Shown: positions 17,709 to 27,079, counted from the stretch's first letter. The stretch: 64,000 bases of DNA from Bacteroidales bacterium UBA5287 (GCA_002411345.1 DHSL01000062.1:1-64000); one strand, 5' to 3'. Made by a program: numbers and translations. The notes: generated by a model not told the origin, from the letters alone.

Positions 17709-18491
17709 ATGATGAAGATCAAAACTATTATTTTAACAAGCATCTTATCGATGACTTCTCTGTTTTCCATAAATTTAAGTGCACAGCAAGTTATTGCACA
17801 CCGGGGTTATTGGAATACTAGCGGCTCTGCGCAAAATTCAATCGCAGCATTAATGAAAGCTGACTCTATTGGAGTCTATGGTTCTGAAGTTGACATCTGG
17901 CTGTCATCAGATGGAGTTCCTGTTGTAAATCATGATGCGACAGTAACAATTGATGGAAATAAAGTATCAGTTCAAGAATCACCATTAAATGTTTTAAGAA
18001 ATGCAAAACTTGGCAATGGTGAAGTGATGCCGACATTTGAAGAATATCTTAATGCGTTTGAAAAATGTAAAACAGTGAAACTCATAGTAGAATTCAAAAC
18101 TCACAAAACCGCCGAACAAGAGAATTTATTAGTGGAAAAAGTTTTAGAAATGGTCAAAAATCGTGGCCTTCAAAATAAAGTGGAATATATCTCCTTCGGA
18201 CTAAATGTGGTTAACAAAATAAGAGAACTTGATAAAAAAGCTTTAACATATTATCTGAACGGGGATTTGGCTCCGGAAGGGATAAACACAATTGGTGCAT
18301 CTGGAATAGATTATCATTACAACGTATTTTATAAACAACCTCTATGGGTAAAATCAGCACACAACCTGGGACAGAAAGTGAATGTGTGGACGGTAAACAA
18401 ACCTGAAGATATTCAAAAAATGATCGATCTGAAAGTTGATTATATTACTACTGACGAACCTCTGTTGGTTAGTGATATGATAAAAAAGTAA
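17709..18491 (+). CDS. Secreted glycerophosphodiester phosphodiesterase
   Basis: A 260-residue GDPD-family protein with an N-terminal signal peptide (IILTSILSMTSLFSINLSAQ). The catalytic pattern is intact: IAHRGYW with the catalytic His and Arg, GSEVDIWLSSDG with the metal-binding Glu and Asp, VVNHDATV with the second His, and VEFKTH. The C-terminal half closes the TIM barrel (KVNVWTVNKPEDIQKM, YITTDEP). It hydrolyses deacylated phospholipid diesters to glycerol-3-phosphate and an alcohol. First gene of a tight plus-strand run: 4 bases separate it from the HD gene. Confidence 0.92.
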   Translation: MMKIKTIILTSILSMTSLFSINLSAQQVIAHRGYWNTSGSAQNSIAALMKADSIGVYGSEVDIWLSSDGVPVVNHDATVTIDGNKVSVQESPLNVLRNAKLGNGEVMPTFEEYLNAFEKCKTVKLIVEFKTHKTAEQENLLVEKVLEMVKNRGLQNKVEYISFGLNVVNKIRELDKKALTYYLNGDLAPEGINTIGASGIDYHYNVFYKQPLWVKSAHNLGQKVNVWTVNKPEDIQKMIDLKVDYITTDEPLLVSDMIKK

Positions 18492-18495
18492 TATT

Positions 18496-18930
18496 ATGAA
18501 TTTATATGAACAACTAAACAGAGCCATAGAAATTGCAATAAAAGTTCACGAAGGACAAACAGATCTAAATGGACAAGCATATATTGGTCACCCTTTCAGG
18601 GTGATGGCTGCTGGTCATACGTTGCAAGAGAAAATCGTTGGGGTTTTGCATGATGTCATAGAAGATTCTGACTGGACAATAGAAGATCTGACGGCAGAAG
18701 GTTTCACAAAAGAAATTGTGGATGGTGTTGAAGGAATAACAAAACGTGAAGATGAAAAATATAAAGATTATCTTATAAGGGTAGAAAATAACCCAATTGC
18801 AGTAAGGGTGAAACTGAACGATCTTACTGATAATATGGATATTCGAAGATTAGATGAACTCACGGATGAACATATTCATAGAATGAGAAAATATCTAAAA
18901 GCATATAAACAATTGACAGAAAAAGAATAA
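18496..18930 (+). CDS. HD-domain phosphohydrolase, SpoT/MESH1-like
   Basis: A 144-residue protein with the HD pattern of (p)ppGpp hydrolases: GQAYIGHPFRVM, the core HDVIEDSDWTIEDL, and RVKLNDLTDNMDIRRLDELT. These supply the His-Asp metal ligands and the ED and D residues seen in SpoT and MESH1. It is shorter than typical MESH1 proteins and has no synthetase or regulatory domain. A role in small-nucleotide hydrolysis is likely, but the substrate is not certain. It lies 4 bases after the GDPD gene and 6 bases before hemW. Confidence 0.75.
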   Translation: MNLYEQLNRAIEIAIKVHEGQTDLNGQAYIGHPFRVMAAGHTLQEKIVGVLHDVIEDSDWTIEDLTAEGFTKEIVDGVEGITKREDEKYKDYLIRVENNPIAVRVKLNDLTDNMDIRRLDELTDEHIHRMRKYLKAYKQLTEKE

Positions 18931-18936
18931 GCTGAT

Positions 18937-20061
18937 TTGGCAGGTATTTACTTACATATTCCTTTTTGCAAAACGCGTTGCGTTTATTGCGATTTTTACT
19001 CTATCACAAACGAAGAATTAATAAATTCTTTTGTAGATGCTATTTGTATTGAATTGAAAAACAGAAAAACAGAAATAAATGAACCTGCCAAAACAATTTA
19101 TTTTGGAGGAGGAACTCCTACAAGATTAAATAAACAACACTTCGAAAAGATATTCAATTCATTGGATGATCATTATAATGTCGAAACTGATGCGGAAATT
19201 ACAATCGAAGCGAATCCTGACGATCTTTCTGAAAAATATATCAATGATCTTTCTTCTCTCCCATTCAACCGAATCAGCATTGGAATTCAAAGTTTTAACG
19301 ATAACGAATTAAAATTCTTAAGTAGAAGGCACTCTGCAAAGCAAGCTGCTGATGCAGTAAACAATTGTCAGAAAGCGGAATTCAAGGATATCAGCATAGA
19401 TTTAATGTATGGGTTACCGGGACAAACAATGCAAATATGGAAAGATAATCTAAAACAAGCTTGTTCTTTGGATATTCAACATATTTCGGCTTATCACCTG
19501 ATTTATGAAGAAAAAACACGACTTTATACGCTGCTTCGGGCAGGAAAAGTGTCGCCTGTAAATGAGGATTTAAGTAATGAGATGTTTCAAACTCTTATAG
19601 ATACGCTGACAGAAAATCATTTCATACATTACGAAATATCCAATTTTGCTAAAGATGGCTTTTATTCAAGACATAACTCTTCTTATTGGTCGGGTGATCC
19701 ATATATTGGCGTAGGACCTGCTGCACACTCTTTTGATGGTGATAACAGGACATGGAACATAGCTTCATTATCAAAATACATATCGGCTGTTAATACAGGA
19801 AACATGGTACGTGAAACAGAACATTTAAGCTTGGAACAGAAATATAACGAAGCAATACTAACGGGACTGCGTACAATGTGGGGAGTTGATTTAAACGGAC
19901 TTAAAACAAAGTTTGGAAATAATTTATATCAGTACTGTGTCAACAATGCACAAAAATTCATAGAGGAAAATCTTCTCAAAATAGAAGACGGTAATCTCAA
20001 ACTTACCCAAAAAGGGATTTTTATTTCGGATGGTATAATGAGCGAGTTAATGAATGTTTAA
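18937..20061 (+). CDS. hemW: HemW, radical SAM haem chaperone (coproporphyrinogen III oxidase-like)
   Basis: A 374-residue radical SAM protein. The cluster motif is Cys11-x3-Cys15-x2-Cys18 (CKTRCVYC) followed by DFYS, with YFGGGTPTRL (SAM-binding GGGTP), ISIGIQSFND, DLMYGLPGQT and the HemW signature RHNSSYWSGDPYIGVGPAAHSF. HemW proteins bind haem and an Fe-S cluster and deliver haem; they are often mislabelled HemN. The start is a TTG at 18937. It is in the same frame as the upstream HD gene, only 6 bases past its TAA, and no ATG precedes the conserved GIYLHIPFC. Confidence 0.92.
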   Translation: MAGIYLHIPFCKTRCVYCDFYSITNEELINSFVDAICIELKNRKTEINEPAKTIYFGGGTPTRLNKQHFEKIFNSLDDHYNVETDAEITIEANPDDLSEKYINDLSSLPFNRISIGIQSFNDNELKFLSRRHSAKQAADAVNNCQKAEFKDISIDLMYGLPGQTMQIWKDNLKQACSLDIQHISAYHLIYEEKTRLYTLLRAGKVSPVNEDLSNEMFQTLIDTLTENHFIHYEISNFAKDGFYSRHNSSYWSGDPYIGVGPAAHSFDGDNRTWNIASLSKYISAVNTGNMVRETEHLSLEQKYNEAILTGLRTMWGVDLNGLKTKFGNNLYQYCVNNAQKFIEENLLKIEDGNLKLTQKGIFISDGIMSELMNV

Positions 20062-20882
20062 TAATATCTGTCGTACAAGTTCTTAAAAGCTTTTGTGCTT
20101 CTAAAACGACTAAACCATGAATTCAGACTGTCAAGCAGAATTTGAGAATCTTTTCGTACTGCCCACGATTCCAACTGAGTGAAGCTTATATCGGTTTTAA
20201 TATCAATTTCTGGTAAACGTTCTGCCATAATTTTGGCAAATTCTTCATCACATACGGTAAAATCAATATCGCCGGAGGCTACCATCATAACTAATTGCTC
20301 TGTGTCATAAACACTGTCTTGCTTAATATAAATAGTATCGCCTATTTCACCGGAAAGATTATTCAACCGGAGAATGACTGGTGAATCTTTTGGTAAATAA
20401 ATAGTCTTCTTTATTAATGCTAAATGCTTACGGATAGGTTCAATACCATTATTACTTGCAGCGTTACGTTGTACTAAAACTTGCTTGTTTAGTGTTATTG
20501 AGTTTGTAAAAGCAAATTGCTCTCGCAAATCACTGTTTACTGGAATATTGCGGGCGACAATATCATATTTTTGTGACTGAAGACCTGCTAAATTGTCGCT
20601 TAAACTATTTTCTAAAAACAAATTTACTTTTATACCCCAGTCGCGTTCTAATGCCTTGGTCAACTCATATTGAAAACCGGCAATTGTATCACCTGATACA
20701 TAATATCCTATCGAATTATAATCGGTTACTATATTTATAACTCCTCCATTTTCAATCTGGGGTAAATCTCTGGTTGATACAATTTGTTTATCGGTATGAC
20801 TTATTTTCCAAAGAAAAACAAATAAAAAAATCACACAGATTAAAAGAAAAATATATAAATAAATTAACCTTTTAATTTTCAT
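20058..20882 (-). CDS. Membrane-anchored periplasmic solute-binding protein (family 3, MltF N-domain-like)
   Basis: A 274-residue protein with one N-terminal membrane anchor (LIYLYIFLLICVIFLFVFLW) and a type II periplasmic binding fold (SBP_bac_3). Family-like stretches are GGVINIVTDYNSIGYYV, GFQYELTKALERDWGIKV, LAGLQSQKYDIVARNIPV and a C-terminal YDTEQLVMMVASGDIDFTVCDE. The layout resembles the regulatory domain of lytic transglycosylase MltF, but no transglycosylase domain follows. Ligand unknown. It ends tail-to-tail with hemW (4-base overlap) and lies 12 bases after the porin gene, which suggests a two-gene operon. Confidence 0.78.
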   Translation of the reverse strand: MKIKRLIYLYIFLLICVIFLFVFLWKISHTDKQIVSTRDLPQIENGGVINIVTDYNSIGYYVSGDTIAGFQYELTKALERDWGIKVNLFLENSLSDNLAGLQSQKYDIVARNIPVNSDLREQFAFTNSITLNKQVLVQRNAASNNGIEPIRKHLALIKKTIYLPKDSPVILRLNNLSGEIGDTIYIKQDSVYDTEQLVMMVASGDIDFTVCDEEFAKIMAERLPEIDIKTDISFTQLESWAVRKDSQILLDSLNSWFSRFRSTKAFKNLYDRYY

Positions 20883-20894
20883 GGACGTTTTTAT

Positions 20895-22967
20895 TTATTC
20901 GTGCAAATTAATTGATACGCCCATTCTAAACATAGGTGGATTGACAGGATAACCTGGCAATGAAAAATAATCATCTATGTCAGTTAAAAGGGAACCGGCA
21001 TTGTAATATGTTACAAAAAAACGGGTTTGTTTTAAATGTAAATTTGCATAAATAGTGGCAAAAGGATAATCTCCAATTTCACGTTTTTGTTGATTATAAA
21101 ATTGTAATAATGCTGGCTCATAACCTGGTGCAAAATACTTTGTATGATAATTCATATCTACACCTAACTGGAGAGTAAGCACATTTGCAACCAATGTCTT
21201 CAAATATAGGTTTGAATATAAACTAAATGTTGGAACAGGAATAACATTTTGATTGCTAGATGTCTGATAAACAAATTGATTATCAAAATGGAAAATACCT
21301 GCATGCAAACGTTGGTCTACAGTAGCGGATAAGACCTGGATATTTGAACTTTCCTGCATCATCTCACGGTTTGCATCTAAATATAAATAGTTCTGAACAT
21401 TTTCCACACCGGCACTGATAGTAGTATTTGTAAATGGAATAAATAGCTTTCCGCCTACAAAAACCTTGCGAATATCTCCAAAATTCTTATCCCACCAAAA
21501 ATATTTGGAATGATAATGCTCTTGCAGATATTTAGGTTTTAAGTTTTTCACATAACCGTTTGCTGAAAGCTCTGTACGTTTACCTCCAAGAGTAAATCCT
21601 GTCGTAACATCTCCAATAGCATTGAACTCTCCAAGATTAGCACCTAACACTCCTAAATCTGCACGTATATTAAACTTCAGATTCTCTCCTTGTTGCTTAG
21701 ATAAAACTCCTCCAAGTACAACTGAATTCTCACGATGGGAAGTTCGACCAACTCCTGTACTGTCAACCATGGAATAATTGCGTAGATCATGTTCTAAAAA
21801 GGCTGTTAATCCAAATTTGACCCATGGCCTGAAACATTCTCGTAAGGATAAACCAACTGTGTTTTTTATTGAACTGAACCTAGTACTATCATCAACTGCT
21901 TTTGGATAATATATATTTGAATAGAATTGGTCTATACGATGGGCATAAGGAACACCGTCAATCTTAACTGAGGTGGTATCATGTGATAAGAAACGTCGAT
22001 ACTGACTTCGGATATGAGAAGTAAGTAATATCGAAGCGACTGGCACGAATTCACCTTTTAATGTGTCAACAGTAGGATGGGCTTTATAATATCCGAAATT
22101 ATATTTACCGGTCAAATAGAATTGATCATTTTTTAGGGTGTTCCAGGTCTCGGAAATATTTGTTGGAATATCTTTGGACTCAAAACTTTGATTGATGGAA
22201 TCGGGCTTTAATATAAAATTCTCATCTGCGATACCTCCATTTTCAAAATTACTGGACTTGCCTGTTGTCGCAAATAAATGGGCTTCTAACTTGTCACTGT
22301 TGTAACTTCCAAAAATGGACCATAGATAATGTCTTACGGACTGTGAATTATAGAATCCTTTGGAAAAAATGATATCTCCTTCTACTCCTACATTCAACTC
22401 TTTTCCGAAATTCATATCAATCAAACCCTTGAAACGTTCTTCATTGTTTTCCCTGTTTCCAATTAATCGTTGATAATTCAATTGTGAATAGGGACGACGG
22501 GTATTGAAAAAATATTGTGAGCCGGGACGTTTTAAATAGGGGTAATAGGCTTGATTGAATATAAAATAATCGGTTTCGGGTCTGTCAAAATATGTCTTAT
22601 ATAAAAGTGGAGAACCTAGTGCACCTAAATATCCCATAGCAGGAGAATAACCTTCTACCATAGTTTCGTGCTGATAGTTAAAGATTAAAGTGTCCATAGG
22701 AACAGAATAACGATCGCCGGTTCGAGGATCAATTTTCCATGCGATAATCTCAGGAACTTCAACTAATGAATCACTATTTGATTGAATAGAATCACTATGT
22801 TCGTGATTAGGATCAATGCCTTGTCCTACCTTTTCATGTAACAACTCAAGAGAATCAGGATCTGAGGTAATTAACGATGAATCAGGAAGAATGAGACGAG
22901 GTACTTGCGCTATCGATGGGATAACGCAGACACAAAAAAAACCTATGATTAAAAGCCCTTTTTTCAT
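20895..22967 (-). CDS. Putative outer-membrane porin of the Bacteroidota type
   Basis: A protein of about 690 residues. The ATG at 22967 is preferred because it begins with a signal peptide (KKGLLIIGFFCVCVIPSIAQ); the upstream 82 codons lack sense and reach toward the RNA region. The N-terminal part is Ser/Asp-rich (about 30-75). The rest alternates polar and aromatic residues like beta strands of a large outer-membrane barrel (TFSLYSNLYLKTL, KTRFFVTYYNAGSLL) and ends in a barrel-like strand (FRMGVSINLHE). Bacteroidota genomes usually call such proteins putative porin; transport specificity is unknown. Likely co-transcribed with the binding-protein gene. Confidence 0.8.
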   Translation of the reverse strand: MKKGLLIIGFFCVCVIPSIAQVPRLILPDSSLITSDPDSLELLHEKVGQGIDPNHEHSDSIQSNSDSLVEVPEIIAWKIDPRTGDRYSVPMDTLIFNYQHETMVEGYSPAMGYLGALGSPLLYKTYFDRPETDYFIFNQAYYPYLKRPGSQYFFNTRRPYSQLNYQRLIGNRENNEERFKGLIDMNFGKELNVGVEGDIIFSKGFYNSQSVRHYLWSIFGSYNSDKLEAHLFATTGKSSNFENGGIADENFILKPDSINQSFESKDIPTNISETWNTLKNDQFYLTGKYNFGYYKAHPTVDTLKGEFVPVASILLTSHIRSQYRRFLSHDTTSVKIDGVPYAHRIDQFYSNIYYPKAVDDSTRFSSIKNTVGLSLRECFRPWVKFGLTAFLEHDLRNYSMVDSTGVGRTSHRENSVVLGGVLSKQQGENLKFNIRADLGVLGANLGEFNAIGDVTTGFTLGGKRTELSANGYVKNLKPKYLQEHYHSKYFWWDKNFGDIRKVFVGGKLFIPFTNTTISAGVENVQNYLYLDANREMMQESSNIQVLSATVDQRLHAGIFHFDNQFVYQTSSNQNVIPVPTFSLYSNLYLKTLVANVLTLQLGVDMNYHTKYFAPGYEPALLQFYNQQKREIGDYPFATIYANLHLKQTRFFVTYYNAGSLLTDIDDYFSLPGYPVNPPMFRMGVSINLHE

Positions 22968-23125
22968 TGGATGCAAACTTACATAAAAAATCGCCATCAA
23001 TAGATAATTTATTACGTGAAATGTAATATTTTTTTGTGTAATGACATCATTTTTTAGTAGCAAGTATGCCATTTGAATAATACTAAACTGCCATTTTGAA
23101 CTCATTAAAAAAATAACATAAAACA

Positions 23126-23157
23126 TTTGGATTTTATGGATTGAAACATTATCTTTG
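23126..23157 (+). promoter_or_regulatory. Strong Bacteroidota promoter driving the small RNA candidate
   Basis: A -33 TTTG (23126-23129) and a -7 TATCTTTG (23150-23157) are separated by 20 bases, an excellent match to the phylum consensus. No translated gene starts soon after it; the next feature is the structured region 23164-23408. Confidence 0.8.
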
Positions 23158-23163
23158 AAATGT

Positions 23164-23408
23164 AATTGATACAGATTGCTATTGCCGCATTGGTCGATTG
23201 GGAAACTCATCAATTATAACATAGAAACGAGAAACGTTTTTGCTGTCAATGGCGGGCCGCACCTTCGGGTAAGCTTATGCTCAGCGGATTACAAAGATTG
23301 CAAGACTCTCAAATCCTGTCACAAGGAGTTTCATTTTTCCACCGGTGCGGCTTCTTATAGAAAAGCAGATTTGCAAATATTTTTCTTAATTTTGCAATCT
23401 GCTTTTTC
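23164..23408 (+). ncRNA. Candidate structured small RNA, about 245 nt
   Basis: This stretch starts about 7 bases after a consensus promoter and ends in an intrinsic terminator (23361-23406). Its base composition is mixed, unlike the AT-rich spacers around it. Possible helices include GCCGCACC (23256-23263) with GGTGCGGC (23344-23351), ATTGAT (23165-23170) with ATCAAT, GGATT (23286-23290) with AATCC, an ACC-TTCG-GGT mini-hairpin (23261-23270), and the 5' CAGATTGC (23172-23179) with 3' GCAATCTG (23394-23401). A short open frame over it (from 23176) looks spurious. It is not tmRNA, RNase P RNA or 4.5S RNA by their hallmark sequences. A 6S-like or Bacteroidales-1-like RNA is possible. Confidence 0.6.
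23361..23406 (+). terminator. Intrinsic terminator of the small RNA candidate
   Basis: AAAAGCAGATTTGCAAA and TTTGCAATCTGCTTTT form a long stem with one bulged base around an AT-only loop, followed by a T-rich tail. It separates the RNA from the chromate transporter gene starting at 23427. Confidence 0.8.
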
Positions 23409-23426
23409 ATTTTACTTTTTTCGCTT

Positions 23427-23984
23427 GTGAAAATAATTAAGTCATATTGGGAATTGTTTATAACTTTCTTTAAAATAGGTGCTTTCACATTTGGAGGTGG
23501 ATACGCTATGATACCTATAATGCGAAACGAAGTGGTAAACAAAAAAAAGTGGATGGAAGATGCAGTCTTTATGGACATGCTGGCAATAGCACAGTCTATG
23601 CCGGGTCCAATTGCATTAAACACGGCTCTGTTTGTGGGAAATAAACGAAATGGGTTCAAAGGGAGCTTGTTTTCGGGCTTAGGAGTAATCCTTCCTTCAT
23701 TTATTGTAATCTTACTAATAGCTATAGTTTTTACTCAATTTAAAGATAATCCGGTAATTGAACGAATTTTTAAAGGGATACGTCCTGCTGTAGTGGCATT
23801 AATCGCGGCTCCTCTCATCGGCATGGGAAAATCGGCGGGAATAACATGGAAGACTTTATGGATCCCAATAGCAGTGGCATTATTAGTCTGGCTACTGGGA
23901 ATTTCACCTATGTATATAATTGTAGGGGCTATCATAATTGGCTTGGCTTATTTTTGGTTTCTTAAACTTAATATGAAGAAGTAG
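23427..23984 (+). CDS. Chromate transporter, short-chain subunit 1 (CHR domain)
   Basis: A 185-residue inner-membrane protein made of one CHR domain. The hallmark FFKIGAFTFGGGYAMIPIM is near the N-terminus, with AIAQSMPGPIALNTALFVG following. About five or six hydrophobic segments can be seen. The start is GTG at 23427. Short CHR proteins work in pairs, and the second is encoded 2 bases downstream. The family exports chromate or related oxyanions; true substrates in gut and environmental Bacteroidota are often untested. Confidence 0.9.
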   Translation: MKIIKSYWELFITFFKIGAFTFGGGYAMIPIMRNEVVNKKKWMEDAVFMDMLAIAQSMPGPIALNTALFVGNKRNGFKGSLFSGLGVILPSFIVILLIAIVFTQFKDNPVIERIFKGIRPAVVALIAAPLIGMGKSAGITWKTLWIPIAVALLVWLLGISPMYIIVGAIIIGLAYFWFLKLNMKK

Positions 23985-23986
23985 AT

Positions 23987-24544
23987 ATGGAACTGATCGA
24001 CTTATATTTGGATATGTTCGTCTCCTTCTTTAAGATAGGGTTATTTGGATTTGGGGGTGGATACGCTATGATTCCTATGATTCATGACGAAGTGGTAACA
24101 ATCAATAACTGGATTTCAATTGGAGAATTCACTAATATCATCGCAATCTCTCAATCTGTACCGGGAACAATAGCTTTTAACTCAGCGACATACATTGGTT
24201 ATTCGGCGACGGTAAATTTGGGCTTTGCGACTTGGCAAGGGGTAATTGGCTCTTTTGTTTGTACTTTGGCAGTAAGCACTCCCCCACTGATAATAATGAC
24301 TGTTATTTGCGCTTTCTTCTCAAAACTGAAAGATAACCCATGGCTTAGATCTTCATTGTCTGTTTTAAAACCGGCTATAATAGGATTAATAGCTGCCGCG
24401 GCACTCATGTTAATGAATGGACATAACTTCATCGACTACAAAAGCTGGATAATCTTCGCTCTTGTTTTTATTGCTTCAATAAAAAAAGTCGACCCCATAT
24501 TATTAATTATAATATCTGGGGTCGCGGGATTAATACTTTATTAA
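23987..24544 (+). CDS. Chromate transporter, short-chain subunit 2 (CHR domain)
   Basis: A 185-residue membrane protein, the partner of the upstream CHR protein and of equal length. It has the same hallmark FFKIGLFGFGGGYAMIPMI and AISQSVPGTIAFNSATYIGY. The two genes are 2 bases apart and are related to each other, as expected for a split antiparallel pair that equals one long ChrA. The gene ends 16 bases before the convergent topA stop. Confidence 0.9.
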   Translation: MELIDLYLDMFVSFFKIGLFGFGGGYAMIPMIHDEVVTINNWISIGEFTNIIAISQSVPGTIAFNSATYIGYSATVNLGFATWQGVIGSFVCTLAVSTPPLIIMTVICAFFSKLKDNPWLRSSLSVLKPAIIGLIAAAALMLMNGHNFIDYKSWIIFALVFIASIKKVDPILLIIISGVAGLILY

Positions 24545-24560
24545 GAAGATAAACAACGAT

Positions 24561-27041
24561 CTACTTGGCTTTTTTCGCCGATGCAGTTTTTGATGTGCTG
24601 GCTTTCTTAGTTGTTGTTTTCTTAGTTGTTGTTTTCTTAGACGTGGCCGACTTTGATGAGTCTTTCTTAGTTGTCGTCTTTTTAGCCGTCGATTTTGTCG
24701 CAGAAGCACTCTTATTGGTTTTCTTGGCTGGTTTATCACCACTCTTTTCCTTATCTGTGTCAGCGATTATCTGCTTGCAGTCGTCAAGGGTAAGCTCATC
24801 GGGATTCTGATTCTTGGGAATCTTATAATTGGATTTACCAAACTTGATATAGGGACCAAACCTGCCATTAAGAACTTGTAAATTGGATTCTTCTTCAAAC
24901 GTTTTGATCAACTTTTCCTTATCTTTCTTTTCTTTTTCTTCAATCAACTCTATCGACTCTTCTAATGTTATCTCAAGTGGATCAATTCCTTTGGGAATAG
25001 AAACAAACTTGTTATTATGACGGACATAAGGACCAAAACGACCAACGCCGATAACGACTTCTTTGTCTCTGAATTCACCCAGACTTCGTGGAAGCTCAAA
25101 CAATTTTAATGCTTCTTCAAGAGTAATTGTTTCAATAGATTGGGTTTTTAGTAATGATGCGAATGTTGGCTTTTCTTCTTCATCTGGCATGCCTATCTGA
25201 GCAAAGGGACCATATCTTCCAATTTTAACAGATACTTGCCTGCCTGTTTTAGGTTCTACGCCAAGAACACGTTCACCGGCTCTATGCTCGTTTCTCATAT
25301 TGATAGTTTCTTCAACTACAGGATGAAAGGTTTTGTAGAACTCGGCAATGGAATCGGTCCATTTTTTCTTCCCATCGGCGATTTTATCAAAATCTTGCTC
25401 TACATTTGCAGTGAAATTGTAATCAACAATATGTGAAAAATACTCTACAAGAAAATCATTTACTACTATGCCGATATCAGTGGGTACTAACTTGTTTTTG
25501 TCGACTTTCATCTGCTCTTTCTTATCTACATCTTTTATCTGACCTTTTTTAAGTGTCAAAATATTGTAGTCTCTGCCTTCTGACTCTACATTCTTTTTCT
25601 CTACATATTCGCGATGTAGTATGGTGGAAATTGTTGGTGCGTATGTGGATGGGCGACCAATTCCCAGCTCTTCCATTTTACGTACTAACGCTGCTTCTGT
25701 GTAACGGGTAGGATGCAGAGTAAAACGCTGAGTGGCTGAAACTTCTTCCATCATCAAATTATCATTGACTTTTAATGGTGGCAACAAACCTTCTTCTGAT
25801 TCGGAATTCTCGTCGTCTGTACCTTCAAGATAGACACGCAAAAATCCATCGAACTTGATGACTTCACCATTTACAATAAATTTGCCATCGGCTTCAGAGG
25901 CTGAAATATCAACAGTGGTTCGCTCCAATTCTGCATCAGACATCTGGGAGGCTATCGTACGCTTCCAAATCAAATTATATAACTTTTTCTCTTGAGATGT
26001 ACCATCGACTTCGTGACTACTGATATAGGTGGGCCTAATGGCTTCATGGGCTTCTTGAGCTCCTTTAGACTTGGTCGTAAACTTCCGGATCTTTACATAA
26101 TTGTCGCCATATTGCTCACTGATCTCACTCTTTGCTGTGCTAAGTGCTAATCCGGATAAATTAACAGAGTCGGTACGCATATAGGTGATCTTTCCTGATT
26201 CGTACAGCTTTTGGGCTACAGACATTGTTTGAGATACGGAAAAACCTAGCTTTCGTGAGGCTTCTTGCTGAAGTGTAGAGGTTGTGAAGGGTGGCGCTGG
26301 AGATTTCTTCGCGGGCTTTGTTACAATATCTTCAATAGTGAAAACGGATGTTTTCAATTTCTCTAATAAGTCTAAGGCTTCTTCTTTGGTCTTCAAACGC
26401 TTATTATATTCGGCTTTGATCTGGTAAAGTTGATCGTTCTCTTTTTTAATGAAAACACCTATAATTCGGTATGCTGTCTCTGTAACGAAATTTTGAATTT
26501 CACGCTCTCTTTCTACTATAAGCCTAACAGCAACGGATTGAACACGACCGGCGGATAGGGCGGGCTTAATCTTCCTCCAAAGTACAGGCGAAAGCTCGAA
26601 ACCTACAATACGGTCTAATACACGACGTGCTTGTTGAGCATCTACCAGATTCTTGTCTATCTTACGGGGATTCTCAATTGCATTCAGAATAGCTGGTTTG
26701 GTAATTTCATGAAACACGATTCGTTTTGTGTTTTCGTCTTTCAAACCAAGTGTTTCATACAAATGCCAGGAAATAGCTTCTCCTTCGCGGTCCTCATCGG
26801 ATGCAAGCCATACAACGTCGACTTTCTTAGAAGCATCCTTTAATTCTGATACCACTTTCTTCTTTTCAGCAGGTACTTCGTATATAGGTTCAAAATTATT
26901 CTCTATATCAATGCTAAAATCCTTCTTCTTCAAGTCGCGGATGTGTCCATAACTTGACATTACATGATAATCTTTTCCCAGAAATTTCTCTATCGTTTTT
27001 GCCTTTGCAGGCGACTCTACTATAACAAGGTTTTTCTCCAT
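24561..27041 (-). CDS. topA: DNA topoisomerase I
   Basis: An 826-residue type IA topoisomerase that relaxes negative supercoils. The Toprim domain is N-terminal (NLVIVESPAKAKTIEKFLG; SDEDREGEAISWHL with the acidic metal site). The active-site Tyr is about residue 287 in GKITYMRTDSVNLS. The C-terminal part carries repeat units without zinc cysteines (IGRYGPFAQIG, VGRFGPYVRHN, NGRFGPYIKFG). The last 60 or so residues form a Lys/Thr/Ser/Ala tail with KKTTTKK repeats, probably a disordered DNA-binding tail. Own promoter at 27080-27109. Confidence 0.97.
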   Translation of the reverse strand: MEKNLVIVESPAKAKTIEKFLGKDYHVMSSYGHIRDLKKKDFSIDIENNFEPIYEVPAEKKKVVSELKDASKKVDVVWLASDEDREGEAISWHLYETLGLKDENTKRIVFHEITKPAILNAIENPRKIDKNLVDAQQARRVLDRIVGFELSPVLWRKIKPALSAGRVQSVAVRLIVEREREIQNFVTETAYRIIGVFIKKENDQLYQIKAEYNKRLKTKEEALDLLEKLKTSVFTIEDIVTKPAKKSPAPPFTTSTLQQEASRKLGFSVSQTMSVAQKLYESGKITYMRTDSVNLSGLALSTAKSEISEQYGDNYVKIRKFTTKSKGAQEAHEAIRPTYISSHEVDGTSQEKKLYNLIWKRTIASQMSDAELERTTVDISASEADGKFIVNGEVIKFDGFLRVYLEGTDDENSESEEGLLPPLKVNDNLMMEEVSATQRFTLHPTRYTEAALVRKMEELGIGRPSTYAPTISTILHREYVEKKNVESEGRDYNILTLKKGQIKDVDKKEQMKVDKNKLVPTDIGIVVNDFLVEYFSHIVDYNFTANVEQDFDKIADGKKKWTDSIAEFYKTFHPVVEETINMRNEHRAGERVLGVEPKTGRQVSVKIGRYGPFAQIGMPDEEEKPTFASLLKTQSIETITLEEALKLFELPRSLGEFRDKEVVIGVGRFGPYVRHNNKFVSIPKGIDPLEITLEESIELIEEKEKKDKEKLIKTFEEESNLQVLNGRFGPYIKFGKSNYKIPKNQNPDELTLDDCKQIIADTDKEKSGDKPAKKTNKSASATKSTAKKTTTKKDSSKSATSKKTTTKKTTTKKASTSKTASAKKAK

Positions 27042-27079
27042 TCAATATTAAAGTTCATTTATAAAAGCCAATATGGGTG

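Noticed and set aside
22968..23213. N-terminal extension of the porin
   Set aside because: The extension hides the signal peptide and reaches into the promoter/small RNA region; the ATG at 22967 begins a normal signal peptide.
23176..23430. 84-residue plus-strand open frame
   Set aside because: It lies on the structured RNA and terminator, has no recognisable domain, and its C-terminus is read from the terminator stem.
24565..24810. Plus-strand hydrophobic small protein opposite the topA tail
   Set aside because: Its Val/Phe/Leu-rich sequence is the complement of the Lys/Thr repeats of the topA tail.
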